The notes below the pieces were generated by a model. That model saw only the letters and a list, made by a program, of their open reading frames with translations. It had not been told where the DNA came from and did not search any database. This document shows, in pieces, positions 24,144 through 33,570 of a stretch of 53,294 bases of DNA. The stretch lies in IMG/VR virus record IMGVR_UViG_3300009120_000072, positions 1 through 53,294 of that record; one strand, 5' to 3'. Position 1 is the stretch's first letter. Each line of letters begins with the position of its first letter. The stretch is from a virus. A program made the translations under genes and the position numbers.

Positions 24144-24376
24144 GTGGAGTAGCTGATCAACCGGCTGCTCCACTATCAATGATAATGTTTGATTTGATTA
24201 TTACATTATGTGGTGCATTCCCTTCGCTCAATCCTTTCACGATCAGGGATGCCGAAGCGGATGAAGTGATATGGTTGATAAACAAAATGATTGAAAAAGG
24301 TCGCATGGTGGAAGCACCGTCTAAACCTACAAAGCAAAGAAAAAGAGTATATGCTGATGAAGTGAACTGGTGCTAA
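23847..24376 (+). CDS. Tail assembly chaperone, -1 frameshift product (gpGT-like)
   Basis: After a -1 slip at 24131-24137 the ribosome would pass the stop and read on through 24138-24376 to give a protein of about 176 residues. The added part contains MFDLIITLCGAFPSLNPFTI and DEVIWLINKMIEKGR and no stop until TAA at 24374-24376. The lone frame from 24179 has no good ribosome site, which favours frameshift expression. In lambda and many siphophages the ratio of short to long form sets up the tape measure complex. Confidence 0.8.
24131..24137 (+). other. Programmed -1 ribosomal frameshift site
   Basis: A AAA AAC in the X XXY YYZ register of the chaperone frame, 3 bases before its stop. I see no strong pseudoknot downstream by eye; 24146-24172 has short GC-rich runs (GGAGTAGC, CCGGCTGCTCC) that could pair. 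Confidence 0.8.
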
Positions 24377-24394
24377 TGAAGGCAGGTGATGATT

Positions 24395-26341
24395 ATGTCA
24401 GAAAACATCGGCGGTAAATGGACACTTGACATTACTGATCTTAAAACCGGTATTACAGAAGCGAATCGTTTGATTCGTGTTGCTGATTCTGAATTCAAAG
24501 CAGCAGCGGCCGGTATGGGCGATTGGAGTAAAAATGCCGATGGTTTATCCGCTAAAATCAAATCATTGAATACGATCGTGGATGTCCAAGAGCAGAAGGT
24601 AAGCGCTCTTAAAGAAGAATACAAAAAAGTTGCAGCTGAAAAAGGCGAAAACTCGAAGGCTGCTCAAGATTTAGAAGTGAAGATCAACAACGAAACTGCA
24701 TCGCTGAATAAAAACAAGCGTGAGCTTGAAACAACCACAGAAGCGTTAAATAATTTAGGAAAAGAAACAACAGATACCGGCAAGAAGCAAGAAGAGCTGA
24801 AAAAGAAAACAGAAGAACTGACTGAAAAGGTCAATGACTTTGCTAAAAAAGCGCTTGTTGCTGTTACTGCAGCAGCCGCAGCTGCTGGAGCTGCTATATT
24901 GAAGTTGGCCAGTGATGCTGGTAAATTTGCCGATGATCTAATCACTATGTCAAACAAAACCGGCATATCGGTTCAACAATTGCAGGAGTTGGATTATGCG
25001 GCTCGATTCGTGGATGTATCCGTTGAAACAATGGCCGGATCCATGAACAAGCTGACAAGAACAATGGATCAAGCCAGGGAAAGCACAGCCAAAGGCGGTA
25101 AAAACCTAAATGATCAGGCAAAAGCCTACAAAGAACTTGGTGTCGAAATTACCAATGCCGATGGAACGCTGCGAAATAACAAAGACGTATTCTATGAAGT
25201 CATTGATGCACTCGGTCAAATGACCAACGAAACCGAACGTGATGCAATTGCCATGACTTTGTTCGGCAAATCCGCAACGGAATTGAATCCACTAATTAAA
25301 GCTGGATCGACCGAATTAAACCGCTTGGCCAAAGAAGCACACCAGGTCGGTGCTGTGGTCGGTGATGATGCAGTAACTGCACTTGGACAATTTGATGACA
25401 ACATGAACATCTTGAAAGCATCAACCGAAGGATTATCCAGGCAAGCGTTGGCCGAATTGATGCCATACATCAATGATTTAGTTAATTCTCTCAAAGAAAA
25501 TATGCCAGCGATTATTGAAGGCATCAAAGGATTTATTGATTTTGTGATAGAGAATTCTCCGAATATGATTGGTTTAGTTGGTGGAATTGCAGCTGGATTG
25601 TTGGCATGGAACGTTGTCACGATGGTTCAGGGTTTGGTCGGTGCTGTTAAAGCATGGACTGTTGCAACCGAAGGAATGACAATTGCTCAAAAACTATTGA
25701 ACATTGTCATGGCAGCGAATCCGATCGGTTTGATTATCACGCTGATTGCAGCGCTGATCGGTTGGTTTGTTACCATGATGGCAACGAATGAAGAGTTCAG
25801 AAACAAAGTCATTAAAGTTTGGAATGATGCCTGGGCAAAGATTAAAGAGGTTGGCGAAAACATCAAGAAATTCTTTACAGAAACGATTCCGGATGCACTC
25901 GATAACATTGGTGATTTTTTCAAAGATGTTGGTAAATGGATTGTTGAAGGAGTATGGAGCGGTATCAAAAACATGAGCAAATGGCTTGGTGATAAGGTCG
26001 GTGGATTCTTCGGTGGAATCGTTGATGGTGTCAAAGACTTTCTTGGCATCAAATCGCCATCTAAAGTATTTGCCGGTATCGGTGAGAACATGGCTCTTGG
26101 TTTGGGTGCTGGATTCTCTGATGAAATGAAAAGCATCAATAAAGACATTCAGAACGCAATTCCTACATCGATAGGCACAAACATAGGGGTTGGTTCAATC
26201 AATGCTTCTGGCTCGGTTGCAAGTGGCTCAAATTTGAGTTTTACACAGAATATCTATTCACCGAAAGCTCTGACACCATATGAAGTGTACCGTCAAACCA
26301 AGAATGCAAGTCAGCTATTGGCTTCAGGGGTGATTCGATGA
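24395..26341 (+). CDS. Tape measure protein
   Basis: The 648-aa protein has long helical and coiled-coil parts (about residues 15-150), an Ala-rich hydrophobic stretch (ALVAVTAAAAAAGAAILKLA), and a central hydrophobic part (about 380-460). The end is typical for tape measures: SPSKVFAGIGENMALGLGAGF. It sets tail length and may help DNA cross the membrane. The start at 24395 has an AGGCAGGTGAT box. The C-terminus overlaps the next gene by 4 bases. Confidence 0.93.
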   Translation: MSENIGGKWTLDITDLKTGITEANRLIRVADSEFKAAAAGMGDWSKNADGLSAKIKSLNTIVDVQEQKVSALKEEYKKVAAEKGENSKAAQDLEVKINNETASLNKNKRELETTTEALNNLGKETTDTGKKQEELKKKTEELTEKVNDFAKKALVAVTAAAAAAGAAILKLASDAGKFADDLITMSNKTGISVQQLQELDYAARFVDVSVETMAGSMNKLTRTMDQARESTAKGGKNLNDQAKAYKELGVEITNADGTLRNNKDVFYEVIDALGQMTNETERDAIAMTLFGKSATELNPLIKAGSTELNRLAKEAHQVGAVVGDDAVTALGQFDDNMNILKASTEGLSRQALAELMPYINDLVNSLKENMPAIIEGIKGFIDFVIENSPNMIGLVGGIAAGLLAWNVVTMVQGLVGAVKAWTVATEGMTIAQKLLNIVMAANPIGLIITLIAALIGWFVTMMATNEEFRNKVIKVWNDAWAKIKEVGENIKKFFTETIPDALDNIGDFFKDVGKWIVEGVWSGIKNMSKWLGDKVGGFFGGIVDGVKDFLGIKSPSKVFAGIGENMALGLGAGFSDEMKSINKDIQNAIPTSIGTNIGVGSINASGSVASGSNLSFTQNIYSPKALTPYEVYRQTKNASQLLASGVIR

Positions 26342-27186
26342 AACATATTAAGTTTGAAAATGATCGTGGATCATCGCTAATTATTGGCGATGATTCTGAT
26401 TATGCACTCATCAATATCACCGGAATAAGTCCACCAACCGCAAACATCAGCACCAGCAAGATTGCCGGATTTGATGGTACTACGTTCATCAATTCGAGTG
26501 TGAATCAACGAAACATCACATTGACATTGCAGCTGCGTGGCAATATTGAAGCGAATCGTTTAAAACTTTATGACATCTTCAAAATCAAGCGCAAAGGAAC
26601 GTTCAATTATACAAGTGACTTGATCAACGCAAAGATTGATGCCTATGTTGAAAACGTAGAAGCACCGCCTATGGATTGGCCGGTGAAGGCATTTATATCG
26701 TTGCTGTGTCCTCAGCCATACTTTGAAGCTTTGGATGACATTGTAACTGACATCACATCGATTCAGTACAGTTTGGAATATCCGCTTGAGCTTCTGCAAA
26801 TAGGTATTGAGTTAGGCTCATTACAGACATCTGAACCGGTTAACGTGATTAATCCAGGCGATATACCGATCGGAATGATTATTCGTTGTCGAGCTACCGG
26901 TGCAGTTGTTAATCCGAAGCTGGTCAACACACAAACGCTGGAGTTCATCGAATTGAATACAACGATGGAATCCGGCGATATTATCACGATCAACACCGAA
27001 GTAGGCAATAAACGGATCGAGCGAAACAGAAATGGAACAATCACAAACCTGTTCAATTCACTAGTAGTCGGTTCATCCTTCCTGCAGCTGACAGAAGGCG
27101 ATAACGTATTATTCGGATCAGCGCAAAGCGGATCAAATGCATTGTTTATCGAGGTGCAGTATCGAGCAAAGTACAGTGGGGTGTAA
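26338..27186 (+). CDS. Distal tail protein (Dit)
   Basis: The 282-aa protein has the siphovirus Dit N-terminal half (GFDGTTFINSSVNQRNITLTLQLRG, RLKLYDIFKIKRKGTFNY, PQPYFEALDD). A beta-rich C-terminal domain follows. It forms the hub at the tail tip that joins tube and receptor-binding parts. Confidence 0.87.
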   Translation: MKHIKFENDRGSSLIIGDDSDYALINITGISPPTANISTSKIAGFDGTTFINSSVNQRNITLTLQLRGNIEANRLKLYDIFKIKRKGTFNYTSDLINAKIDAYVENVEAPPMDWPVKAFISLLCPQPYFEALDDIVTDITSIQYSLEYPLELLQIGIELGSLQTSEPVNVINPGDIPIGMIIRCRATGAVVNPKLVNTQTLEFIELNTTMESGDIITINTEVGNKRIERNRNGTITNLFNSLVVGSSFLQLTEGDNVLFGSAQSGSNALFIEVQYRAKYSGV

Positions 27187-27188
27187 TT

Positions 27189-28997
27189 ATGCAACTTTAT
27201 GTTTATAACCATGATCTGGAACTGGTCGGTATTGTCGATACAGCAATATCCATCATATGGCATCGCCGGTATTATACTGCTGGTAATTTTGAAGTTATAA
27301 CACCGGCCACCGACATCACAATTGATTTGATTCAAAAGCAGTACATTCTTACCAAACCTGATTCAGTCGAGTGTGGAATCATTGAAAGTGTGACCATTGA
27401 GCAGACAGAAGAAGGTGAATTTATTAAAGCTATCGGTCGGTTTGGTTCATCGATTCTAGCAAGAAGAATTGTGTTTGCAACCACAACGATTAGTGATACG
27501 GTGGAAAACGCAATGCGTCAGTTGGTTTATGAAAATGCAATTAATCCGGACAATGCCGATCGTATCATCCCAAATCTTGAACTTGGCACATTAAACAGCT
27601 TCACAGAAACAGTTCAGTTCCAGGTATCTTATCGTAATTTACTGAACACGCTGACTGGCTTGGCTCAAACAAGTGCGATCGGCTATCGTGTCCGGCTTGA
27701 TCCAGTGGCTGAAAAGTTGATGTTTGATACATACAAAGCGCTGGATCGTTCAATCGCACAAAGCACAAATCCGAGGGTTATCTTCAGTAACGATTATGAT
27801 AATTTACTTGCATCACTATATCAAACCAGTGACATGGAAATATCCAATGTTGCACTGGTTGGCGGTGAAGGTGAAGGTGTCGATCGTAAAATGGTGATTG
27901 TAGGAAGCGAATCCGGTATTGATCGATATGAAGTGTTTGTAAATGCGAAAGATGTCAGGATGGAAGATGGCATAACAGAGCCTGAATACTTCGCAATGTT
28001 GGCGCAGAAAGGCGCTGAATCACTGCTTCCAAGAGTAGAATACTTCGAAGGTAATGTGCGAGCTGAAAGCAATGTTATTTATAAACATGATTATGATCTT
28101 GGCGATATCGTTACGATCGAAAACTCAAAATGGGGAAAGCGGATCAATGTGCAAATCACCGAAATTACTGAGGTTTATGATGAAAACGGTTCACAAGTAA
28201 TTCCAGTGTTTGGACAAGCTTCACAGACATTATCCGAAGCTTTATCCGGAAAGGAAGATACATCCGGATCTGGCGGTAGTGGAAGCGAAATTGTAGTAAC
28301 TGCGAATAGAGCGCTTGTTTCTGATGCAACAGGGAAAATGGCTGCAAGTGCTGTAACGGATACTGAACTAGGCCATTTAACTGGAGTTTCATCCAACATT
28401 CAAACCCAATTGAACGGGAAAGCCACTTCATCGCATACACACACAGCATCTCAAATAACCGATTTTTTAAATAAAGTGTATCCGATTGGCGCTATCTATA
28501 TGTCGGTGGTTAACACTTCACCGGCAACGCTGTTTGGTGGAACATGGTCAGCCTTTGGTGCTGGAAGAACGTTAGTAGGCTTTGATTCCGGACAAACGGA
28601 ATTCAACGCATCTGAAAAGACTGGTGGTGCGAAAACGCATGTATTGACTGAAAGTGAAATGCCATCGCATACACACGTTCAGAACAGCCACAATCATACG
28701 CAGAATGCTCACAGTCATGGAGCATCAACTGATACTACCGGCGCTCATACGCATGGTGTTAGATATGACTTTGACGGTGGAAGCGGAACAAATCGCTATA
28801 CCGTTGATATTCTAAACACACCATACGGAACAACGCAAACTGGTAGCTCCGGTGATCATAGTCATGTTGTCACCATTAATAACGCAACAGCAATCAATCA
28901 GGCTTCAACAGCAACCAATCAAAATACCGGTGGCGGTGGAGCGCATAACAATCTACAACCGTACATCACTGTATACATGTGGAAACGGACTGCTTAA
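27189..28997 (+). CDS. Tail tip protein (Gp37-like) with fibre and collar-type C-terminus
   Basis: The 602-aa protein begins with a ReqiPepy6 Gp37-like tail domain (about 1-345; VGIVDTAISIIWHRRYYTAGNFEV). One module (about 365-415; RALVSDATGKMAASAVTDTE, GVSSNIQTQLNGK) follows. The C-terminus is a collar/baseplate-type domain (VYPIGAIYMSVVNTSPATLFGGTW and a His-rich SHTHVQNSHNHTQNAHSHG part, about 430-602). His clusters of this type bind metal in phage fibres. The module is shared with the fibre gene at 31067, which suggests exchange between the two. Confidence 0.85.
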   Translation: MQLYVYNHDLELVGIVDTAISIIWHRRYYTAGNFEVITPATDITIDLIQKQYILTKPDSVECGIIESVTIEQTEEGEFIKAIGRFGSSILARRIVFATTTISDTVENAMRQLVYENAINPDNADRIIPNLELGTLNSFTETVQFQVSYRNLLNTLTGLAQTSAIGYRVRLDPVAEKLMFDTYKALDRSIAQSTNPRVIFSNDYDNLLASLYQTSDMEISNVALVGGEGEGVDRKMVIVGSESGIDRYEVFVNAKDVRMEDGITEPEYFAMLAQKGAESLLPRVEYFEGNVRAESNVIYKHDYDLGDIVTIENSKWGKRINVQITEITEVYDENGSQVIPVFGQASQTLSEALSGKEDTSGSGGSGSEIVVTANRALVSDATGKMAASAVTDTELGHLTGVSSNIQTQLNGKATSSHTHTASQITDFLNKVYPIGAIYMSVVNTSPATLFGGTWSAFGAGRTLVGFDSGQTEFNASEKTGGAKTHVLTESEMPSHTHVQNSHNHTQNAHSHGASTDTTGAHTHGVRYDFDGGSGTNRYTVDILNTPYGTTQTGSSGDHSHVVTINNATAINQASTATNQNTGGGGAHNNLQPYITVYMWKRTA

Positions 28998-29099
28998 TTT
29001 ATAGTCTGTAGGGCGAAATAAAACCAAATAGAGTTCAATGTATTAAATTACGGTGGGTGGAGGGTTGCAATACTTTTACTAAAAGAAAGAGGTAAACTT

Positions 29100-29453
29100 A
29101 TGGCAAGTGAAATCATGGTGGCCGGAAAGAATCTGATGCTCAATGCATTAGCCGGATCAGCTCTTTATATGGCACTTTATACAGATGTAGATGGAACAAC
29201 AGAAGTTAGCGGTGGAGGTTACACGCGAAAATCAGTGTCTTGGGCAGCGGCAAGCAGTGGTCAGCTCGTAACAAGTGCAGATGTATTATTTGATATCCCA
29301 GCAGGAGCAACGGTTCGCAAAATCGCTGTGCTTAGCGCTGTTAGTGGAGGAACTAAATACGCGCATATTGATCCAAGTAACATCGAAACATGGATAGGTG
29401 CAGGAACAAGCAAAGTACCGGCAGGAACAGGGTTTGTTTTAAATCTTCCATGA
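29100..29453 (+). CDS. Tail fibre-like accessory protein, 117 aa
   Basis: The protein (LMLNALAGSALYMALYTDV ... GGGYTRKSVSWAA) resembles small phage proteins found near tail fibres, of unknown role. It has an AAAGAGG box. The gap before it (28998-29099) holds no visible gene and only short A/T-rich sequence. Confidence 0.7.
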   Translation: MASEIMVAGKNLMLNALAGSALYMALYTDVDGTTEVSGGGYTRKSVSWAAASSGQLVTSADVLFDIPAGATVRKIAVLSAVSGGTKYAHIDPSNIETWIGAGTSKVPAGTGFVLNLP

Positions 29454-29480
29454 TAACTCCGATAGAAAGGAGTTAAGTTT

Positions 29481-30743
29481 ATGCCAATTGTAAAAAAATA
29501 TGCCCAAGTGGTTTCTACCGTAAATACATGGACTAATCCTGAAAACATATTTGCAGATGATGGGGTATATGCCACTACAGGAGGAACAAGAAACGGAAAT
29601 CATGACATTATAGGAAGTGATTTTGGTTTCACTATTCCGACAGGTTCAATAATCAATTCAGTGACTGTGGAAGTAGAATACAAGTTATCAACTACTGCTT
29701 CAGCTGCTACTTTAACATTACAGGCGCAGTACAACGGATCACTAAAAGGAAGCGCTAGTACAACCACAAACGAACCAACAGTTGACACAATATGGGATAC
29801 AAGTAACACAGGATCATGGAGTGTCGATGAATTAAATAACGAATTAGCAGAGGTTCTATTTCGAGTAAGAAGAACATCCAATACTGGGTGTACCTATTCT
29901 GTTGATTACATATCAATTGAAGTTGACTATACAGAACCAAGTTATGACTTTGATATTAGTGGTTCTATCAATCAATTCAGTTCCTTATCTGGAAACGCAA
30001 CAAAAGAAACATCCATAGCTGGTTCTATAAACCAAAGCCAATTATTGACCGCAAATACTGAAAAGATAGTAGATTTATCCGGAAGCATCAATCAAGCAAG
30101 CACATTGTCTGGAACAATTGAAAATGTTGCAATCGTGCATCACGATATCAGTGGTTCCATTAATCAAGCAAGCACATTGTCTGGTGGATTGAGCAAAACT
30201 TCAGATTTGTCCGGTGAAATTGGCCAAAATCAGACGGTGAGCGGAAATGCCGAGAAATCGGCAAATATGAGCGGTAGTATCGATCAAACAATTAATTTAT
30301 TTGGAAAGTCAATTAAAGTAGTTTCAATCGGTGGAACCATTGAACAGCCACAAACGCTATATGCATTCATCATTAAAGATGGTGAAGAAAGCACAGAAAA
30401 AGAGCTGGCCGGAAGTATTAACCAAACATCTGTTATAACCGGCGGAATTTTAAAAATAACCAGTATAGAAGGCAGCATACAAGCTTTGTCGGTTTTGAAC
30501 GGTAATTGTATAAAATCGGCTGATCTGTTCGGTTCAATCATTATCATCGCAGAGTTAACTGCAGTGATCACAAAGTTTGAATATACAGATACAAGAATAG
30601 TCAGAGTAATCCAAATTACAGCCAAGCTTAATGGCATACTCCAAAATGATGTGATCATAGGGAATCGATATCACCATCAATCCATATTGAATGGTGCTAA
30701 TAAATCGACCACAGTGATTGAAATCATCACAGAAAGACGGTGA
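29481..30743 (+). CDS. Tail protein with beta domain and GSINQ repeats
   Basis: The 420-aa protein has an N-terminal beta domain (about 1-155; FTIPTGSIINSVTVEVEY, SVDYISIEVDYTE) that resembles carbohydrate-binding jelly rolls. About ten imperfect repeats of roughly 20-28 residues follow (about 155-375), with the core (L/I)(S/A)GSINQxxxLSG. The repeats could form a stacked beta structure like a fibre shaft. No family known to me covers the repeats. It lies in the tail fibre block, so receptor binding is likely but inferred. Confidence 0.75.
   Translation: MPIVKKYAQVVSTVNTWTNPENIFADDGVYATTGGTRNGNHDIIGSDFGFTIPTGSIINSVTVEVEYKLSTTASAATLTLQAQYNGSLKGSASTTTNEPTVDTIWDTSNTGSWSVDELNNELAEVLFRVRRTSNTGCTYSVDYISIEVDYTEPSYDFDISGSINQFSSLSGNATKETSIAGSINQSQLLTANTEKIVDLSGSINQASTLSGTIENVAIVHHDISGSINQASTLSGGLSKTSDLSGEIGQNQTVSGNAEKSANMSGSIDQTINLFGKSIKVVSIGGTIEQPQTLYAFIIKDGEESTEKELAGSINQTSVITGGILKITSIEGSIQALSVLNGNCIKSADLFGSIIIIAELTAVITKFEYTDTRIVRVIQITAKLNGILQNDVIIGNRYHHQSILNGANKSTTVIEIITERR
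29943..30590 (+). repeat. GSINQ-coding repeat array
   Basis: Units of about 60-85 bases encode the GSINQ repeats. Two central units share the coding run for INQASTLSG almost unchanged (near 30088-30114 and 30160-30186), which suggests recent duplication; outer units have diverged. Confidence 0.6.
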
Positions 30744-30749
30744 TAAGAT

Positions 30750-31061
30750 ATGATTATCGAAGCATATCAGGGTGAAACAGTAAAAATTGAAACTAGTGTG
30801 GTTGATACATCCGGCAACGCTGCAAACTTAACTGGAGCAATTGCAAAATTTGCTTTGCTCCAGCCATCCGGCGATAAAATCACTAAAGACTGCAGTATCA
30901 GTGAAAACGTTGTGCAAATCACGTTGTCACCGGAAGAAACTGCTGATGTTGGATTTTATCGTTTCGAAATAAGAATAAAGTTAAATGATGAAGTAGATAG
31001 TCTTGTAATTGGGGATATGCAGATTCGAGAATCTCTAATTACATCCATAGAAAGTGAGTGA
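30750..31061 (+). CDS. BppU-like Ig-fold baseplate protein
   Basis: The 103-aa protein looks like one Ig-like domain (MIIEAYQGETVKIETSVVD, GDKITKDCSI, YRFEIRIKLNDE) as in the N-terminal part of BppU-type baseplate proteins, which attach receptor-binding proteins to the tail tip. The order before a fibre gene agrees. Confidence 0.7.
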   Translation: MIIEAYQGETVKIETSVVDTSGNAANLTGAIAKFALLQPSGDKITKDCSISENVVQITLSPEETADVGFYRFEIRIKLNDEVDSLVIGDMQIRESLITSIESE

Positions 31062-31066
31062 TCAAT

Positions 31067-32152
31067 ATGGCAGTAAGAAGCGGATTTTTCAATAGCATTG
31101 ATAGTGACCGATTGTACGATGCTTCGAGGTTTGCGGAATACTTTGCAGCATTTATCGGAACAGGGGTGTTCTCTGATCCAACAACAAGCTTGCAGGTTCA
31201 AGTCGATACCGGTATGAATGTGAAGATTAAGACTGGAAAAGCATGGATCAATGGCTACATTCTTGTCAGTGATGCCGATTATACAATGGCGGTTCCTTCA
31301 GAAGCTGTGTTGAATCGTATTGATCGAATCGTTGTTCGGCTTCATTATGCAAACAGGGAAATGACGATCGTACGTAAAGCTGGTACTGCAGCATCATCGC
31401 CAAGCGCACCGGCAGTGACCAGGGATGCCAACATGTATGAATTATCACTGGCCACAATTACGGTCAATGCCGGTACAAGCACGATCACATCCGGAATGAT
31501 TAGTGATACACGATCGGATGCCAGTGTTTGTGGCTATGTTTCTTCCACCATTACAAACTTGCCATATTTGACACCGGATAAAGTGCTGATATCTGATCCG
31601 GATGGAAAACTTGTTGTAAGCTCTGTTTCCAAAAATGAACTTGATTATTTGATAGGTGTATCATCCAACATTCAAACACAATTAAACGGTAAGCAAGCCA
31701 CAATAAACGGCGCAGCATCAACGATCGTTTCAAGCAACTTAACTGCAAATCGTGCGCTAATAGCAAACGCAAGCGGGAAGGTAGCTGTTTCATCCATAAC
31801 GGAAACTGAAATCGGTTTTTTATCTGGTGTTTCATCCAATCTTCAAACACAGTTGAATGGTAAGCAGGCTACAATTAGCGGCGCAGCATCAACGATCGTA
31901 TCCAGTAATCTTACTGCAAACAGAGCGCTTCTGTCGGATGCCAGTGGCAAAGTAGCGGTATCATCGATAACAAACACAGAGCTTGGACACTTATCCGGTG
32001 TAACTGCTGCCATTCAAACGCAACTGAATGGGAAGCTTGGAACATCTGCACAAGCTGCTGATTCACTGAAAGTCGGCGGTAAAAAGATTTCTGTCGGTAC
32101 ATCAGCACCATCATCACCTGCAGTCGGTGATGTGTGGATCGATACGAACTAG
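31067..32152 (+). CDS. Tail fibre with three repeated modules
   Basis: The 361-aa protein has an N-terminal baseplate-binding domain (about 1-165; FADPTTSLQVQVDTG-like GTGVFSDPTTSLQVQVDTG, NREMTIVRKAGTAA). Three modules of about 50 residues follow, each with RAL(I/L)(A/S)(N/D)ASGKVAVSSIT and LSGVSSNLQTQLNGK-type cores. The short C-terminus (SPAVGDVWIDTN) is common to phage fibres. The start at 31067 is preferred to GTG at 31058 because of the AGTGAGTGA box. Confidence 0.8.
   Translation: MAVRSGFFNSIDSDRLYDASRFAEYFAAFIGTGVFSDPTTSLQVQVDTGMNVKIKTGKAWINGYILVSDADYTMAVPSEAVLNRIDRIVVRLHYANREMTIVRKAGTAASSPSAPAVTRDANMYELSLATITVNAGTSTITSGMISDTRSDASVCGYVSSTITNLPYLTPDKVLISDPDGKLVVSSVSKNELDYLIGVSSNIQTQLNGKQATINGAASTIVSSNLTANRALIANASGKVAVSSITETEIGFLSGVSSNLQTQLNGKQATISGAASTIVSSNLTANRALLSDASGKVAVSSITNTELGHLSGVTAAIQTQLNGKLGTSAQAADSLKVGGKKISVGTSAPSSPAVGDVWIDTN
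31576..32035 (+). repeat. Tail fibre module repeat, three copies
   Basis: Copies of about 155 bases begin near 31576, 31735 and 31909. The stretch around GGCGCAGCATCAACGATCGT is almost the same at 31709 and 31880. A fourth, more distant copy lies in the tail tip gene at about 28285-28420. Confidence 0.7.
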
Positions 32153-32164
32153 GGGTGATGTAAA

Positions 32165-32800
32165 ATGGCTCAAGGCATTTTTGGATATAGCGCTCTGGCG
32201 GTCAATTTCAGTAGATGGGGCGGAGTTCCGTATTATGCGAACGTTGCATTACGAGCTGTCATGCCGGAAGATGGTACGGTTCTAAAGATAGCACTTAAAC
32301 TTGGAAGGAATCAAGATTCGGATACTCCAATTGTTTGGGGTGTAATTTGGGATCGTGACAATGGAAATCTTTTGGCGGTGTCACCAGCTTCACAATCGCC
32401 AAACAACACATTTACCGGATCATACTCATCATTACTTACCTATACATTTGATTTGCCGGAAGTGAAGATTGCGGCCGGAAAAGCATTGTGGATCGGATGT
32501 GCTAAACGATCCAATGAAAGCAACAGAGCATTATATTTTGGTTCAAGGCAATCGTTAAGCGGTTATACCACTGATTATCAAAACGTTTCAAGATCATCGC
32601 CTGGAAACTTCAGTGCAGTTACCGGAACATGGTCAAGTGAAGCATTATGGGTAGAAGTAACTTATCGAACCGGCGGTCAGGTCAAAGTGTGGACAGGCGC
32701 TGCGTTTGTAGAGAAACCGGTCAAAGTGTTTGACGGTTCTCAATGGGTAGAAAAACCGATTAAAGCGTGGGATGGTTCTTCCTGGAAGGAAAGTAACTAA
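32165..32800 (+). CDS. Putative receptor-binding or tail tip protein
   Basis: The 211-aa protein has a beta-rich domain (about 1-170; NVALRAVMPEDGTVLKIALKLG, LWIGCAKRSNESNRALYFGS). Three short WxGxxxVExPVK-type repeats follow (VKVWTGAAFVEKPVKVFDGS, WVEKPIKAWDGSSWKES). Repeats of this type occur at the ends of phage tail proteins. The function is inferred from position. Confidence 0.7.
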   Translation: MAQGIFGYSALAVNFSRWGGVPYYANVALRAVMPEDGTVLKIALKLGRNQDSDTPIVWGVIWDRDNGNLLAVSPASQSPNNTFTGSYSSLLTYTFDLPEVKIAAGKALWIGCAKRSNESNRALYFGSRQSLSGYTTDYQNVSRSSPGNFSAVTGTWSSEALWVEVTYRTGGQVKVWTGAAFVEKPVKVFDGSQWVEKPIKAWDGSSWKESN

Positions 32801-32821
32801 TAAAAAGAAAGAGGTACTGTT

Positions 32822-33553
32822 ATGAAAAAAATTTATTTAAGTCCGTCAAAACAACCAGCAAACATTTATTATGACAGAAAGCACACCGAAGAATTGGTGA
32901 TGAATTGGATCGCTGATGCAATGGTTTCGTTTTTGTCAAAGTATGATGTTCAAGTGTTGCGTGGTGGCAAAGATCAAGATTTAGTAAGCAGAGCAGCTGA
33001 AGCAAATCGTGAGCAAGTTGATTATTATTTTGCCATACATTCAAACGCTGGTGGTGGTATTGGCTGTGAAGTTTTCTATCAAGTCGGAGTAGACAAGTCT
33101 GCTGATGTTAAGACAAAATCAAAATCATATGCAAATAAGGTGAACACCGACTTATCAGCAATCACTCCACTAATGACAAAGGTTGGTGATCGTGGTATTA
33201 AGTTCAAAACATTGTTAGATGGTCGAGATTGGAATAATGAGTTGCGCAACACTAAAATTCCAGCAAACTTGGTTGAAATTGAATTTCACGACACAAAAGC
33301 CGGAAGCGAATGGATCTTGAACAACATCAAACTGATTGCTGAAACCATGAGTAAATCAATCGTTGATATGTTGGGTGTTCAGTTAAAACAGACTATCCCT
33401 GCAGATGACTTCTTCTTCGTTCAAACCGGTGCTTATAAAACGCTTGCTGAAGCTGAAGCTGAAGCAGTCAAACTTGCAAAACTAACTGGCAAAGAAGTTG
33501 GTGTTAAGTATGGCAGCAAATTTGCGCTAAAGTGGATCAAAGGCATTAAATAG
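32822..33553 (+). CDS. Endolysin: N-acetylmuramoyl-L-alanine amidase with SPOR-like end
   Basis: The 243-aa protein has an Amidase_3 domain (about 1-185) of the clostridial-phage kind, starting KKIYLSPSKQPANIYYDRKHTEE. Likely zinc ligands and active residues lie in KHTEE, AIHSNAGG and VEIEFHD. A C-terminal SPOR-like domain (about 195-243; FFFVQTGAYKTLAEAEAEAVKLAK) binds cell-wall glycan. It cuts the bond between muramic acid and the peptide to release phage. The holin genes follow. Confidence 0.9.
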   Translation: MKKIYLSPSKQPANIYYDRKHTEELVMNWIADAMVSFLSKYDVQVLRGGKDQDLVSRAAEANREQVDYYFAIHSNAGGGIGCEVFYQVGVDKSADVKTKSKSYANKVNTDLSAITPLMTKVGDRGIKFKTLLDGRDWNNELRNTKIPANLVEIEFHDTKAGSEWILNNIKLIAETMSKSIVDMLGVQLKQTIPADDFFFVQTGAYKTLAEAEAEAVKLAKLTGKEVGVKYGSKFALKWIKGIK

Positions 33554-33570
33554 ACAGGCGGTATCTCCAA

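Noticed and set aside
24664-26148. Several long minus-strand frames inside the tape measure gene
   Set aside because: They are antisense shadows of a long gene with regular codon use; no ribosome sites and unusual amino acid content (Ser/Ala/Pro-rich).
26763-27335. A 190-codon minus-strand frame over the Dit and tail tip genes
   Set aside because: It crosses the boundary of two sure genes and has no start signal or family match.
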